Assembly (NCBI GenBank): GCA_020072965.1
Contig: JAIQFY010000037.1
Span: 1 to 51,425, forward strand
DNA from: Terriglobia bacterium
GTDB taxonomy: Bacteria > Acidobacteriota > Terriglobia > JAIQFV01
DNA length: 51,425 nt
Direction: 5' to 3'
Part shown: in pieces, positions 34,250 to 43,371 of the stretch
How the letters are laid out: every line of letters begins with the position of its first letter
How positions within the stretch are numbered: the first letter of the stretch is position 1
Made by a program: the position numbers and the translations under genes
Notes under the pieces: model-generated
What the model was told of the DNA's origin: nothing
Database searches by the model: none
What the model saw: only the letters and a program-made list of their open reading frames with translations

Positions 34250-34270
34250 TAATACAACATTGTTGTATTA
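34250..34270. promoter_or_regulatory. IclR-type operator overlapping the iclR-like gene start region
   Basis: A perfect 21-base palindrome with core AATACAACATTGTTGTATT, sharing the AATACAACA half-site with the site at 34052. It ends 8 bases before ATG 34279, where the ribosome binding site would lie, so autoregulation is likely. Confidence 0.82.
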
Positions 34271-34278
34271 GATAAAAT

Positions 34279-35070
34279 ATGCGAATTGCACGAACCACCA
34301 CCGGAAAGTATGTTGTCGAGGCCGTTGCCAAGGCGCTCGACATCCTGGAGGCCTTCAACAGTGCCGAGGGGCTGACGCTGAATGAGATCAGCCAGCAGGT
34401 CGGCTTGAACAAGAGTCGCACCTTCCGCCTGCTCTACACCCTGGCGGAGCGCGGTTACGTGGAACGGAGCGCCGACGGGGCGCGCTACGCGCTGGGCATG
34501 AAGCTTTTCGAGCGGGCGTCGAATGTGCGGCGCGACCTGAAGGATGTGGCCCACGAGTTCATGCTGGAACTGCACCACCGCTTCAACGAGACCGTCAACC
34601 TGGGCGTGCTCGACAACGGACAGGTGCTGTACCTCGACATTCTCCAGAACTCACGGCCGTTCCGGATGACGGCGACCGCGGGTTGCCGCATGCCGACCTA
34701 TATGACGTCGATGGGGAAGGCCATCCTGGCCTACCTGCCCGTTGAAGATCCCTCGTCACCGGCCCACGCGCAGATCGCCCATCTCTCCCGCATGAAGCTG
34801 CAGGTCTTGCGGCGGGATCTGGAACTGGTGCGACGGCGCGGTTACGCCATGGACAACGAAGAGAACGAACCCGGGGTGGCCTGCATCGGGGCACCCGTGT
34901 TCGATGCGAAGGGTCTGCCCGTCGCCGCCGTCAGTGTCTCCGGGCCGGTACACCGGATTCTCGGCAAGGAGAGAAATATCGCCGCCTCGGTGATTGAGGC
35001 GTGCAGCGGCGTTTCAAAGATCCTCGGATTTCAAACCGTGGAGGGGCGTTCATCCCGAAAGGCCGGATAG
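34279..35070 (+). CDS. IclR-family transcriptional regulator of the pectin operon
   Basis: 263 residues. The N-terminal winged helix (about 14-75) has AVAKALDILEAFNSAEGLTL, then EISQQVGLNKSRTFRLLYTL as recognition helix region, and GARYALGMKLFE. The C-terminal effector domain contains VLYLDILQNSRPFRM, YMTSMGKAILAYLP, RRRGYAMDNEENEPGVACIG and AVSVSGPVHRI, all typical. IclR members such as KdgR answer to 2-keto-3-deoxygluconate, so that is a likely effector here, by inference. Divergent from uxaE with the two shared palindromes between. No ribosome binding site is visible before ATG 34279. Confidence 0.92.
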   Translation: MRIARTTTGKYVVEAVAKALDILEAFNSAEGLTLNEISQQVGLNKSRTFRLLYTLAERGYVERSADGARYALGMKLFERASNVRRDLKDVAHEFMLELHHRFNETVNLGVLDNGQVLYLDILQNSRPFRMTATAGCRMPTYMTSMGKAILAYLPVEDPSSPAHAQIAHLSRMKLQVLRRDLELVRRRGYAMDNEENEPGVACIGAPVFDAKGLPVAAVSVSGPVHRILGKERNIAASVIEACSGVSKILGFQTVEGRSSRKAG

Positions 35071-35560
35071 ACTATATCGCGTTCCGCCGACGCGGTGTCG
35101 TCAGCCGGAGTGAGAACGGGGCCCTCCGAGCATCACCTTTGCAGTCAAGTCAGGCAAGAAGCAGGGTCACGCAGGTAGGGAGGCTGCCTAGTCGTGATCG
35201 GGACCACATTCACAGGAATCGACCGCAAGGTCATGAAATCAGCCGGGGACCGCTTGAAGGAGGTCCCTTGTCGCGTGAAGACCCTTGCGCTCATCCTCCC
35301 TTCTATCCATCGTCATTTCTTCGGCCTGCTGAAACCCACCTTGCAGGCGAAACTCCACGGGAACAAAAGAATCACTGCACTAACGGTTTTGGATTGCAGC
35401 AGGAATGAGTTGAGGCTTCCAACGGCCACGCGACCGGAAGTGGAACAAGTTATGACGGCCTTGGGCATGCCTAAGTGAGCGGTTCACTGCAGCGCCTCAA
35501 AGGCTGAATCTGGATTCTGGACCATAATCAAAGTCAAAAGGAAAGTATAAGGAGGTTATC
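35071..35560. other. Gap between the IclR gene and the TonB receptor; possible gene remnant
   Basis: 490 bases. An open frame 35194-35478 (+) would encode 94 residues ending LTVLDCSRNELRLPTA..., where LTVLDCSRNEL looks like a single leucine-rich repeat. It has no ribosome binding site, no start of a domain, and may be the decayed tail of an LRR protein. The last 60 bases lead into the TonB receptor and hold its strong ribosome binding site. Confidence 0.35.
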
Positions 35561-38500
35561 ATGCGTATCAACTGGCGACGCGGGCTCAGCGCGGGAAGCC
35601 TGCTCTTATGCGGATTCATTATGCTTGTTCTGACCGTCCTCCCCGTGGCCGGCCAGGAGTTCAGGGGAACGATTGCCGGACGGGTCATCGACATCACGGG
35701 AGCGGTGATACCCGGCGTCACCGTTTCAATCACCCACGAAGGAACAGGCCAGACGGTCAAGCTGACGACGAACGAGAGCGGGCAATACGCTGCCCCACTT
35801 CTCCAGACCGGCAAGTACCGTGTGGAAGCCGACATGCCGGGCTTCAAGCATTTCCTCCAGGATAACATCGAACTTCGGGTCAACGATCGTCTTCAGATCG
35901 ACGTGACTCTACAACTCGGCAAGGTAACTGAGACGATCATTGTGGAGGCGGGAGCCCCACTGCTCGAAGTCACTAGCGGGTCAGCCGGTCTGGTCGTGGA
36001 TTCGAAGCGGCTGTCAGAACTTCCCATTGCCCACGGCAACCCCTACCTGCTCATCGGGCTCGCTCCCGGGACGAATATGGACGGGGACCAGAAGCTGAAC
36101 CGGCCCTTCGAGCCGACGCATATTACCGCCTATTCGATGGACGGGACCCGGGCGAATACCAGCGACGTGACCCTCGATGGCGTGGCCAACACCGCCACTG
36201 CCAACCCGGGCCAGATCACGGCCTCTTATGTCCCGCCGTCGGATGCCGTGGCGGAGTTCAGGGTGCAGACGGCTTCCTTCGATGCCAAGACTGGACAAAC
36301 GATGGGGGGACTGGTTAACATCAGCCTCAAGTCGGGCTCCAACGCTCCCCACGGAACCGCCTATTACACCAAGATGGCCCCGTGGATGACAGCCAATGAC
36401 TTTTTGGCCAACAGCACGGGCATCCCCCGCCCGAATGAAAAATACGACCGCTTTGGCTTTTCATTGACGGGCCCCGTGGTCATCCCCAAGGTCTACAATG
36501 GGCATGACAAGACTTTCTTCATGTACGCCTTTGAGGGAATAAAGGATACCCGCCCGCGGGGGGACACGGCCACGTACTCGGTTCCATCGGCAAAGGAACG
36601 CAACGGTGATTTTTCAGAGCTGTTGGCACTGGGTTCGAAGTACCAGATCTACAATCCCTATTCGCGGGTCCTGCTCTCCAACGGACGTTATCAGAGCAGT
36701 CCGTTTCCAGGGAATATCATCCCGCCGGAGTTGATCAGCCCGGTCGCCAAGTCCGTCCTCGCGTATGTCCCCCTGCCTAATTGTACCGGCACAGCCGACA
36801 ATCAAAACAACCTTTGTCGGGCGAACATGGCCGAAGACACCAATTACTACACTAATGTATTCCGGATCGACCACAACATCAGCGACCGGCACCGCATCTT
36901 TGTGCGCGGCAATTGGTACAAGCGCGACAGCCTGTCGAAGGACTATTACGAGTCGATCGCCACCGGCCAGAAGCAGGACTACTTCTCCCGCGGCGGATCC
37001 TTCGATGACGTTTATACGTTCTCGCCGAGCTTGATCATGAACCTTCGCTACGGCTATAACCGCTTCATCCGTACCACCGTTCCTCAAAGCGGTTTTGGTT
37101 TGGACCTGACCTCCCTGGGTTTCCCGGCAGATCTCAACGCCGCCGTCAGTCCGGACCAGCGGATGTTCCCGTACTTCCGTGTTCGTGATTCGGGCAGCGT
37201 GGACAGCCTGGTCACGCAGAGTATCGGCGAGCAAAGATACATGGACACCCACTCGTTCGTGGCGGCGCTCACCAAGGTTCATGGGGCGCACCAGCTCGAG
37301 TTCGGGACCGAATTCCGGGCCTACCGGCACAACCGTTACAATATCAATACCGTCATGAGCGGCAGTTACACCTTCGACCGCACCTTCACCCGGGGGCCGC
37401 TCGACAACTCCACGGAAGCTCCCATGGGGCAGGCGATGGCCGCATTTCTCCTCGGCATTCCCAGCACCAGCGGCAGCCTACTCAGGAAGGTGAGCGATTT
37501 TGCCGAACAGTCCACGGCCTGGGGTTTCTACCTCCAGGACAACTGGCGTGTGACTCCCAAATTGAATATCACCCTGGGACTCCGCTACGAATTGGAGACA
37601 CCTCTCACTGAACGTTACAACCGCAGCGTGAGCGGGTTCGACGAGACCGCCGTGCTCCCGCAGTCGGCGGCGGCTCAAGCGGCTTATGCCGCCAACTACC
37701 CAAAGAATCCCTTCCCCGAGCTTCCTCCGGACCAGTTCAAGGTCCTGGGGGGCCTCATGTTTGCCGGGGTGAATGGCCTGCCCAGGACGCTGTGGAATAA
37801 GGACACCAACAACTTCATGCCGCGCATCGGGTTTGCCTATAGCTGGAATGGCAAGACCGTCGTTCGCGGTGGCTATGGCATCTACTTCGGCTCCATGGGG
37901 GTGCGGCGCACTGACGTCATTCAGAACGGCTATACGCAGGACACAGCGTTCAGTCCCACGCCCAACAACCTTGCTCCCTATACCACCCTGAGCGACCCGT
38001 TCCCGAATGGGCTGCTGCCTGCCGTGGGTAATACCGCGGGAGTCCAAACGGATCTCGGAAACAACATTACCTTCTTCAACCCCAACCCGAAGGCCGCCAC
38101 AATGCAGCGGTGGCAGCTCGGGATCCAGCGCGAACTTCCGGGAAAGTTCGTGATGGAAATCGCTTATGTGGGGAACCGGGGAACGAATCTCCAATCCAGC
38201 AACTCCACTTCGGGCGGCGCGATTCCTCGCGACCTCAATGCCATCCCCAACCAGTACCTCTCCACATCGGTAACCAGGGATCAGGCCACGATTGACTACC
38301 TTTCATTTCAAATTCCGAACCCCTACTACAAGTTGTTCCCCGGGACCATCGGACAGAGCAGTAAGATCACGCGGGGAAACCTGCTTAAGCCGTTCTCGCA
38401 GTTCGGGACGATCTATGCCGATGACAACAACGGCTACTCGTGGTACCACGCCATGCAGTTGCAGTTGGACAAGCGTTTTGACCAGGGGATCATGACCCAT

Positions 38501-39127
38501 TTCTCGTATACGTGGTCCAAGGCGATGGATGCGATTGATTACGAGAACGCCGGGGATGCTTTACCGTACTATTGTGTTTCGCCGCAGGATCACACCCACC
38601 GGTTTTCGGCCAGCGGTATCTATGAGCTCCCGTTAGGTCGAGGCCGGACATTCGGGTCAAACATGAATGCGGTGGCGGACGGATTTGTCGGGGGGTGGCA
38701 GGTGCAGGCCGTATACATCTACCAGTCGGGAGCACCGATCACCTGGTCGACCCGAAACATCGTCTTTACCGGCGATCTCAAGGAGATTGGGAACGGGCCG
38801 GCAACCGTCGGCCAGTGGTTCAATACGGCCGGGTTCTTGACAGACTCCACCAAGGCGCCCAACTCCACGTATCAACTCAACACATTTCCGATTCGGTTGG
38901 GCAGCGCCCGGTTTGATGGCATCAATAATTGGGACCTCTCCGTAATCAAGAAGTTCAAGCTTCATGAGTCCGTCAACCTCCAGTTCCGCGCAGAATTCTT
39001 GAACGCCTTCAACCGGCCGAGTTTCCGTACTCCGGCGGTAAATCCATACCAATTGGATTTTGCCAGGGTTTCAGACACGGCCGCTTTTGCGCGAACGATC
39101 ATGGCGGGCCTGAAGCTGACATTCTAA
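35561..39127 (+). CDS. TonB-dependent receptor, Oar-like, with N-terminal carboxypeptidase-regulatory domain
   Basis: 1188 residues. Signal peptide about 1-31 (ending VAGQ), then an Ig-like carboxypeptidase-regulatory domain (about 34-115: GTIAGRVIDITGAVIPGV, then ESGQYAAPLLQTGKYRVEA), a plug domain (about 120-260, with NTSDVTLDGVANTA), and a long beta-barrel ending in LKLTF with the terminal Phe of outer-membrane proteins. It belongs to the large acidobacterial receptors that work without SusD. Genomic context suggests uptake of pectin oligosaccharides, but the ligand is not readable from sequence. AAGGAGGTTATC precedes ATG 35561. A long hairpin follows the stop. Transcribed alone, or together with the IclR gene if no promoter lies in the 490-base gap. 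Confidence 0.93.
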   Translation: MRINWRRGLSAGSLLLCGFIMLVLTVLPVAGQEFRGTIAGRVIDITGAVIPGVTVSITHEGTGQTVKLTTNESGQYAAPLLQTGKYRVEADMPGFKHFLQDNIELRVNDRLQIDVTLQLGKVTETIIVEAGAPLLEVTSGSAGLVVDSKRLSELPIAHGNPYLLIGLAPGTNMDGDQKLNRPFEPTHITAYSMDGTRANTSDVTLDGVANTATANPGQITASYVPPSDAVAEFRVQTASFDAKTGQTMGGLVNISLKSGSNAPHGTAYYTKMAPWMTANDFLANSTGIPRPNEKYDRFGFSLTGPVVIPKVYNGHDKTFFMYAFEGIKDTRPRGDTATYSVPSAKERNGDFSELLALGSKYQIYNPYSRVLLSNGRYQSSPFPGNIIPPELISPVAKSVLAYVPLPNCTGTADNQNNLCRANMAEDTNYYTNVFRIDHNISDRHRIFVRGNWYKRDSLSKDYYESIATGQKQDYFSRGGSFDDVYTFSPSLIMNLRYGYNRFIRTTVPQSGFGLDLTSLGFPADLNAAVSPDQRMFPYFRVRDSGSVDSLVTQSIGEQRYMDTHSFVAALTKVHGAHQLEFGTEFRAYRHNRYNINTVMSGSYTFDRTFTRGPLDNSTEAPMGQAMAAFLLGIPSTSGSLLRKVSDFAEQSTAWGFYLQDNWRVTPKLNITLGLRYELETPLTERYNRSVSGFDETAVLPQSAAAQAAYAANYPKNPFPELPPDQFKVLGGLMFAGVNGLPRTLWNKDTNNFMPRIGFAYSWNGKTVVRGGYGIYFGSMGVRRTDVIQNGYTQDTAFSPTPNNLAPYTTLSDPFPNGLLPAVGNTAGVQTDLGNNITFFNPNPKAATMQRWQLGIQRELPGKFVMEIAYVGNRGTNLQSSNSTSGGAIPRDLNAIPNQYLSTSVTRDQATIDYLSFQIPNPYYKLFPGTIGQSSKITRGNLLKPFSQFGTIYADDNNGYSWYHAMQLQLDKRFDQGIMTHFSYTWSKAMDAIDYENAGDALPYYCVSPQDHTHRFSASGIYELPLGRGRTFGSNMNAVADGFVGGWQVQAVYIYQSGAPITWSTRNIVFTGDLKEIGNGPATVGQWFNTAGFLTDSTKAPNSTYQLNTFPIRLGSARFDGINNWDLSVIKKFKLHESVNLQFRAEFLNAFNRPSFRTPAVNPYQLDFARVSDTAAFARTIMAGLKLTF

Positions 39128-39145
39128 CCAGGCTTTGAGTAAGAC

Positions 39146-39179
39146 CACAGAGAGCGTGAAACCTCTCACGCTCTCTGTG
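39146..39179 (+). terminator. Perfect 14-bp hairpin after the TonB receptor
   Basis: CACAGAGAGCGTGA (39146-39159) and TCACGCTCTCTGTG (39166-39179) pair perfectly around AACCTC, 18 bases after the stop codon. There is no T-run after it, so it may end transcription weakly or protect the mRNA end. Confidence 0.7.
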
Positions 39180-39382
39180 TGACGACGAAGAGATCCCTTG
39201 TTTTTCAGGTTGAGACACGTAGATTCAACGCAGGGGGGCGAGTCTCACCGGGTTGGGAAGTTACCACGTGAGACCGTTCTGTACCGCAGCAGCTGGTGCG
39301 ATGCCCGTGGTGCGCCTGGAGTGGGTGCCGCGGCCTCAGGACGGCAGTATCAGAAGACAAAAATCCCAAAGGAACATTTCCC

Positions 39383-40213
39383 ATGACCAGTCCATCAAGG
39401 GTAGCTGTTGAGAAGATGGTTTTCCGCAAGACCAACGCCCATGTCGGACGCTTCATCTCGGTGACCCCTGAGAATAGCACCAACCGGCATCTGGCCTACG
39501 GGCGAATTCTTCTGAACCCTTCGACGCCGTCTGTCTCCTTCTCCAATGGCGACCGTGAAACGGGCTTCATTGTGCTCTCGGGTGAAGCGGTCGTGAAAGT
39601 CAACGGCCAGGGCATTGACTTGGGTCAGTATGACTCGATTTACATCCCCCGCGACTCCTCAATCGAGGTGACAAGCCATCAGAGTGTGGATATCGCAGAG
39701 TTTTCTGCCGATGTGATAAACCGCTATCCGTTACAGGTCGTGCGCATCGCAGAGATCTCCCGGGACCCGACACAGGTATTCACAGCGGGCATAGGGACCG
39801 GGGCTTCGCGTCATTTGCACATGTGCATCGCAAAGAATGTGGAGGCGGGACGGCTGGTTGCCGGTTTCACCTGGTCCGATCCTGGGAATTGGACCAGTTG
39901 GCCTCCGCACGAACACGCCGCCATGCTCGAAGAGATGTACGTGTATTTTGACATGCCAGCCCCCGCCTTTGGGATTCAACTGGTTTACAGCAACACGGAG
40001 TACCCTGAACTCGTGACGGTGGTTCGGGACGGCGACGCCGTCCTCATGCCCAGCGGATATCACCCCAATGTTTCGGTGCCCGGACATCGTATCTGCTTCC
40101 TGTGGGCCATGGCGGCCCATCGCGAGGGGGTAGATCGGCAGTTTGGTGTGGTCAATGTCCAGGCGGGCTTCAACCAGGGGGGGTCTGGTCTGGAGGCAGG
40201 CCGGAAAAAGTAA
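39383..40213 (+). CDS. KduI/IolB-family isomerase, candidate 5-keto-4-deoxyuronate isomerase
   Basis: 276 residues from ATG 39383 (AAAGGA 9 bases upstream; the frame opens 29 codons earlier without support). A bicupin: GFIVLSGEAVVKVNGQ and DSIYIPRDSSIEV in the N-terminal cupin; WTSWPPHEH, LEEMYVYF and GDAVLMPSGYHPNVSVPGH in the C-terminal one, giving the metal residues H, H, E and H. WPPHEH...LEEMY is closer to IolB (5-deoxyglucuronate isomerase) than to classical KduI, but both are one Pfam family. There are no inositol genes around, while kduD and eda follow at once, so the isomerisation of 5-keto-4-deoxyuronate to 3-deoxy-D-glycero-2,5-hexodiulosonate is the likely job. Confidence 0.82.
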   Translation: MTSPSRVAVEKMVFRKTNAHVGRFISVTPENSTNRHLAYGRILLNPSTPSVSFSNGDRETGFIVLSGEAVVKVNGQGIDLGQYDSIYIPRDSSIEVTSHQSVDIAEFSADVINRYPLQVVRIAEISRDPTQVFTAGIGTGASRHLHMCIAKNVEAGRLVAGFTWSDPGNWTSWPPHEHAAMLEEMYVYFDMPAPAFGIQLVYSNTEYPELVTVVRDGDAVLMPSGYHPNVSVPGHRICFLWAMAAHREGVDRQFGVVNVQAGFNQGGSGLEAGRKK

Positions 40214-40306
40214 CGGCGCGTGACACGATGAATGCAGCGGTCCGGGGGCCTATTCAAATCCTGCAGTCACTGCTTGGATCGGCCGATAAGGATGGTGAGA
40301 TAGCGC

Positions 40307-41068
40307 ATGATTCTCGATGCCTTCCGGCTGAATGGTAAGAACGCTTTGGTCACAGGCTCACAAATGGGCCTGGGTGCCGGCATTGCGCTGGGCTTGGCCG
40401 AGGCAGGGGCCAACGTGGGCTGTCATGGGCTCACACCTGAGCCCAACGACATCTGTGCGCAGATTCGCGGGCTGGGGCAGAAGTCTTTCTTCATGCACGG
40501 GGATGTGGCGGACCCCAAGGTGTGCTCGGCGTTGATCCAGGGGACCCTTCAGGAGTTCGGTTCCATTGACATCCTGGTGAATAACGCCGGCACGATCCGC
40601 CGCGCGCCTGCCGCCGAATTTCCGCAGGAATATTGGGATGAAGTCATTGCTGTGAACCTTACCTCGGTGTTCCGTCTTTCGCAATTAGCCGCCCGGCAGA
40701 TGCTGAAGCAAGGCCAGGGTAAGATCGTCAGTATTGCCTCCCTGTTATCGTTCCAGGGTGGGGTGTTTGTGCCTTCGTACGCCGCTGCCAAGTCGGGGGT
40801 GGCGGCATTGACCCGGGCATTTGCCAATGAGTGGGCGTCGAAGGGCATTAATGTGAACGCCATTGCACCGGGTTACATGGCTACCGACAATACTTCGGCG
40901 TTGCGGCAGGATGAGAATCGTGCCCGGCAAATCCTCGAACGCATCCCGGCGGGGCGCTGGGGCGTGCCCGGGGATCTGGCGGGTGCAACGGTCTTCTTGT
41001 GCTCCGCAGCCAGCGACTATGTTCACGGCCACATCCTGGTAGTGGACGGGGGATGGATGGGGCGGTAG
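40307..41068 (+). CDS. kduD: 2-dehydro-3-deoxy-D-gluconate 5-dehydrogenase
   Basis: 253 residues, exact family size. KduD reduces 3-deoxy-D-glycero-2,5-hexodiulosonate to 2-keto-3-deoxygluconate. SDR motifs: ALVTGSQMGLGAGIALGLAE, DILVNNAGTIRR, IVSIASLLSFQGG with the catalytic Ser, PSYAAAKSGV with Tyr and Lys. The C-terminal block NAIAPGYMATDNTSALR, IPAGRWGVPGDLAG and SDYVHGHILVVDGGW is diagnostic of KduD. It sits between the isomerase and eda, with about 63 bases to eda. Confidence 0.95.
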   Translation: MILDAFRLNGKNALVTGSQMGLGAGIALGLAEAGANVGCHGLTPEPNDICAQIRGLGQKSFFMHGDVADPKVCSALIQGTLQEFGSIDILVNNAGTIRRAPAAEFPQEYWDEVIAVNLTSVFRLSQLAARQMLKQGQGKIVSIASLLSFQGGVFVPSYAAAKSGVAALTRAFANEWASKGINVNAIAPGYMATDNTSALRQDENRARQILERIPAGRWGVPGDLAGATVFLCSAASDYVHGHILVVDGGWMGR

Positions 41069-41131
41069 CGGGGCGACATTTTTGATGATCCGTGTATTTG
41101 CCGGTAATCACTTCCGGTTTGAAAGGTCGAC

Positions 41132-41824
41132 ATGATGACAAAGCAGGAAGTGCGAGAACTGATCTTGGAAGTGGGGATTGTCCCGGTGGTCCGGGGGGCC
41201 TCGGCGGAGCAAGCGATGATGGCGGTGGAGGCGGTCTATCTGGGGGGCATTCCGATTGTCGAGATCACGATGACGGTGCCGGGGGCGCTCGGGGTCATTC
41301 GCGAAGTCGCCAGGACCATGGGGTCGAGCGTGCTGGTAGGAGCGGGAACGGTGTTGGATGTCGTGACGGCGCAGCGGTGCCTGGAGGCGGGGGCGGAGTT
41401 TGTAGTGAGCCCGGGATTGGATCTGCCCACCATTGAGTTCGCGCGGAAGGAAGAGAAGGTCATGATGGCGGGGGCGCTGACACCCACCGAAATCATCACC
41501 GCGTGGAAAGCCGGCGCCGATTTTGTGAAGATTTTCCCATGCGGGGAAGTGGGCGGGGCGCGCTACATCAAGGCGCTGCGGGGCCCGCTGCCGCAAGTGC
41601 GGATGGTGCCGACGGGGGGAGTGGATCTGAGCACGGTGGCGGACTTCATGCGGGCCGGCGCGGCGGCACTTGGGGTAGGCGGCGAACTGATCCAGGCGGA
41701 GGCCCTCAAGGCGGGCCGGCCGGGGATCATTACCGCCAACGCGCGGAGATTCGTGGCCGCAGTGAAGGAGGCCCGCGCTCAATTGGGTACCCCCAAGGAG
41801 GCCGCCTTCGCAACCGTCAGTTGA
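41132..41824 (+). CDS. eda: KDPG aldolase
   Basis: 230 residues, a little longer than the usual 205-215. It splits 2-keto-3-deoxy-6-phosphogluconate into pyruvate and glyceraldehyde-3-phosphate. The class I TIM barrel shows VPVVRG at strand 1, PIVEITMTVPGA with the catalytic Glu, VGAGTVLD, FVVSPGLD, AGALTPTEI, and GADFVKIFPC with the Schiff-base Lys, then VPTGGVDL. It starts ATGATG; AAAGG lies 5 bases upstream. It closes both uronate routes of the window, together with kdgK in the other operon. Confidence 0.95.
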   Translation: MMTKQEVRELILEVGIVPVVRGASAEQAMMAVEAVYLGGIPIVEITMTVPGALGVIREVARTMGSSVLVGAGTVLDVVTAQRCLEAGAEFVVSPGLDLPTIEFARKEEKVMMAGALTPTEIITAWKAGADFVKIFPCGEVGGARYIKALRGPLPQVRMVPTGGVDLSTVADFMRAGAAALGVGGELIQAEALKAGRPGIITANARRFVAAVKEARAQLGTPKEAAFATVS

Positions 41825-41933
41825 ACCACACATTGAAAAGTCCCGCGAGAGATTGGAATGGGTTGATTTCCGGGGAGCGCTGGGGATCATCCGTGAGGAA
41901 CATCGGGCCCACCCGCCACCTCGAAGAGTGAAC

Positions 41934-43124
41934 TCAGGTCAACACATCAGACCCCGCCCTCTCACCGCCCCGGTTCCGCTTCCGTCTTTCAACCACACCT
42001 TCTTTTGCGAGCTCAGAAATACGCAGCTTCTCTGCGCGGGCCAGAAAATATACTGCCACCAGAATAAAGAACACCGAAGCCCAGTCCTGCATCGTGGGGA
42101 ACTTCGCCCCGAAGATAAAGAACATCAGCAGGGTCGCGGTCGTACCGGCCAGCAGCGACGTGAGCCGGTTCACGAGTCCCGCAAAGGTGGCGGTACGTCC
42201 CTTGAACATGAAGATGAAGACCGAGAAGAACGCCAGGACACCGTAAGGGAGCCCCGAAAGAATGGCGGCGGTGCTGGGGTGCGTCACCGCCCCCCGGAAT
42301 TCTGTGATCGGCTTCGATGTCCAGTTGAGGGCGGGAGATCCGTAATAAAGAAAAGCGACGATTGCGGCCATGGTAAGACTCGCGGCGATCTGTTCGATTG
42401 CAAAAAATCCCTGGTTGTCGAGCGGGATGCCCTGGGCGCGAGTGTTTTTGAAGTAGTTCATGATATAGATGCGGATCATGTAGGCCGTGACATAGAAACC
42501 CATGATCGTCATCGCCTGCGGTGAATGGAGAAAGTCGAAGCTGCCCCTCCCCGCGCCAGGCTTAAGCCCGACCCACTGCGTGGCGTGCATGCCATGGCCT
42601 TCCAAAAAAGTCACCAGCGGAAGCAGCAACACGTTTGTGGCCACCGCCAGCAGGGCGAACACCACGGCCCAATTCTCCTCGGCATACACCCGCTTCTTAA
42701 GGATCCCTTGCTGGATCTGGACGGCATCGACGAGTCGGCTGATCACGATGATGCTGCCCCGCATGATGACCATGGCCACCATGACCGAAATGGGCAGGGT
42801 GTACATCAGCGTCGTTGTCGGGATCACAATGGCGGTGCAGACGCCTGAGGGGATAATATACCTGACCTCAGAGGGAACCATGAACGGGCCCCACTTCACC
42901 CGCCGGTTTGACTTGAGCTTGATCCAACCCAGGGCAAAGACCACGGCCAGGGCAATGCCGCTCCCACCCAGGGTGTTGTTGAAAAGGTAGGCCACCTCCG
43001 GCATGTGGAGGGGGAACCCCCCCGTGAACACTTTCGCAAAAATGCCGTTGAGGACGTACAGTCCAAAATATGCCACACAAAGTTGCAACAATCGCCCGGT
43101 ACTCCCCGCGGCAGTCCTCCACAT
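41934..43124 (-). CDS. Ten-helix membrane protein resembling drug/metabolite transporters
   Basis: 396 residues from ATG 43124, which has GGAGGA 8 bases upstream (the frame opens 26 codons earlier). Ten hydrophobic helices alternate with short loops: LLQLCVAYFGLYVLNGIF, GIALAVVFALGWI, YIIPSGVCTAIVIP, VMVAMVIMRGSIIVIS, NWAVVFALLAVATNVLLL, a second set from AMTIMGFYVTAYMI to FILVAVYFLARA. The piece MRGSIIVISRLVDAV followed by a basic loop and W-x-V-F-A-L recalls the fourth and fifth helices of EamA-type transporters, so a DMT-like fold is my best guess. I do not recognise a substrate. It is divergent from a P-loop kinase-like gene and convergent with eda. Confidence 0.6.
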   Translation of the reverse strand: MWRTAAGSTGRLLQLCVAYFGLYVLNGIFAKVFTGGFPLHMPEVAYLFNNTLGGSGIALAVVFALGWIKLKSNRRVKWGPFMVPSEVRYIIPSGVCTAIVIPTTTLMYTLPISVMVAMVIMRGSIIVISRLVDAVQIQQGILKKRVYAEENWAVVFALLAVATNVLLLPLVTFLEGHGMHATQWVGLKPGAGRGSFDFLHSPQAMTIMGFYVTAYMIRIYIMNYFKNTRAQGIPLDNQGFFAIEQIAASLTMAAIVAFLYYGSPALNWTSKPITEFRGAVTHPSTAAILSGLPYGVLAFFSVFIFMFKGRTATFAGLVNRLTSLLAGTTATLLMFFIFGAKFPTMQDWASVFFILVAVYFLARAEKLRISELAKEGVVERRKRNRGGERAGSDVLT

Positions 43125-43371
43125 CGGATGTTCCTCCGCGGAGATTCTACCATGCCTTTTCGGCCAGGCCGCCGCGACTGCACCTCTCTCCCGGTTGACC
43201 ACGGTGCGGCAAGGGGGTGGGCGAACGAGGTGTACAGGAGCCCCTGGGTCCTCTGCCGGAAGATAACGACGAGCGAGTAGAAAAGCGAGGCAATCAACTA
43301 TTCAGTTGGTACAATGAATGGTGGAGGATCAAATCCGGCGAGTAGCTTAGATGACTTCGGAAGGATTGCGT

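Noticed and set aside
35194-35478. 94-residue plus-strand frame as a functional leucine-rich-repeat protein
   Set aside because: Only one LRR-like segment is visible, with no ribosome binding site; at most a gene remnant.
36614-37330. 238-residue open frame on the minus strand within the TonB receptor gene, and a second one at 37478-38194
   Set aside because: Both are shadows of the high-GC coding strand; no ribosome binding sites and no recognisable domains.
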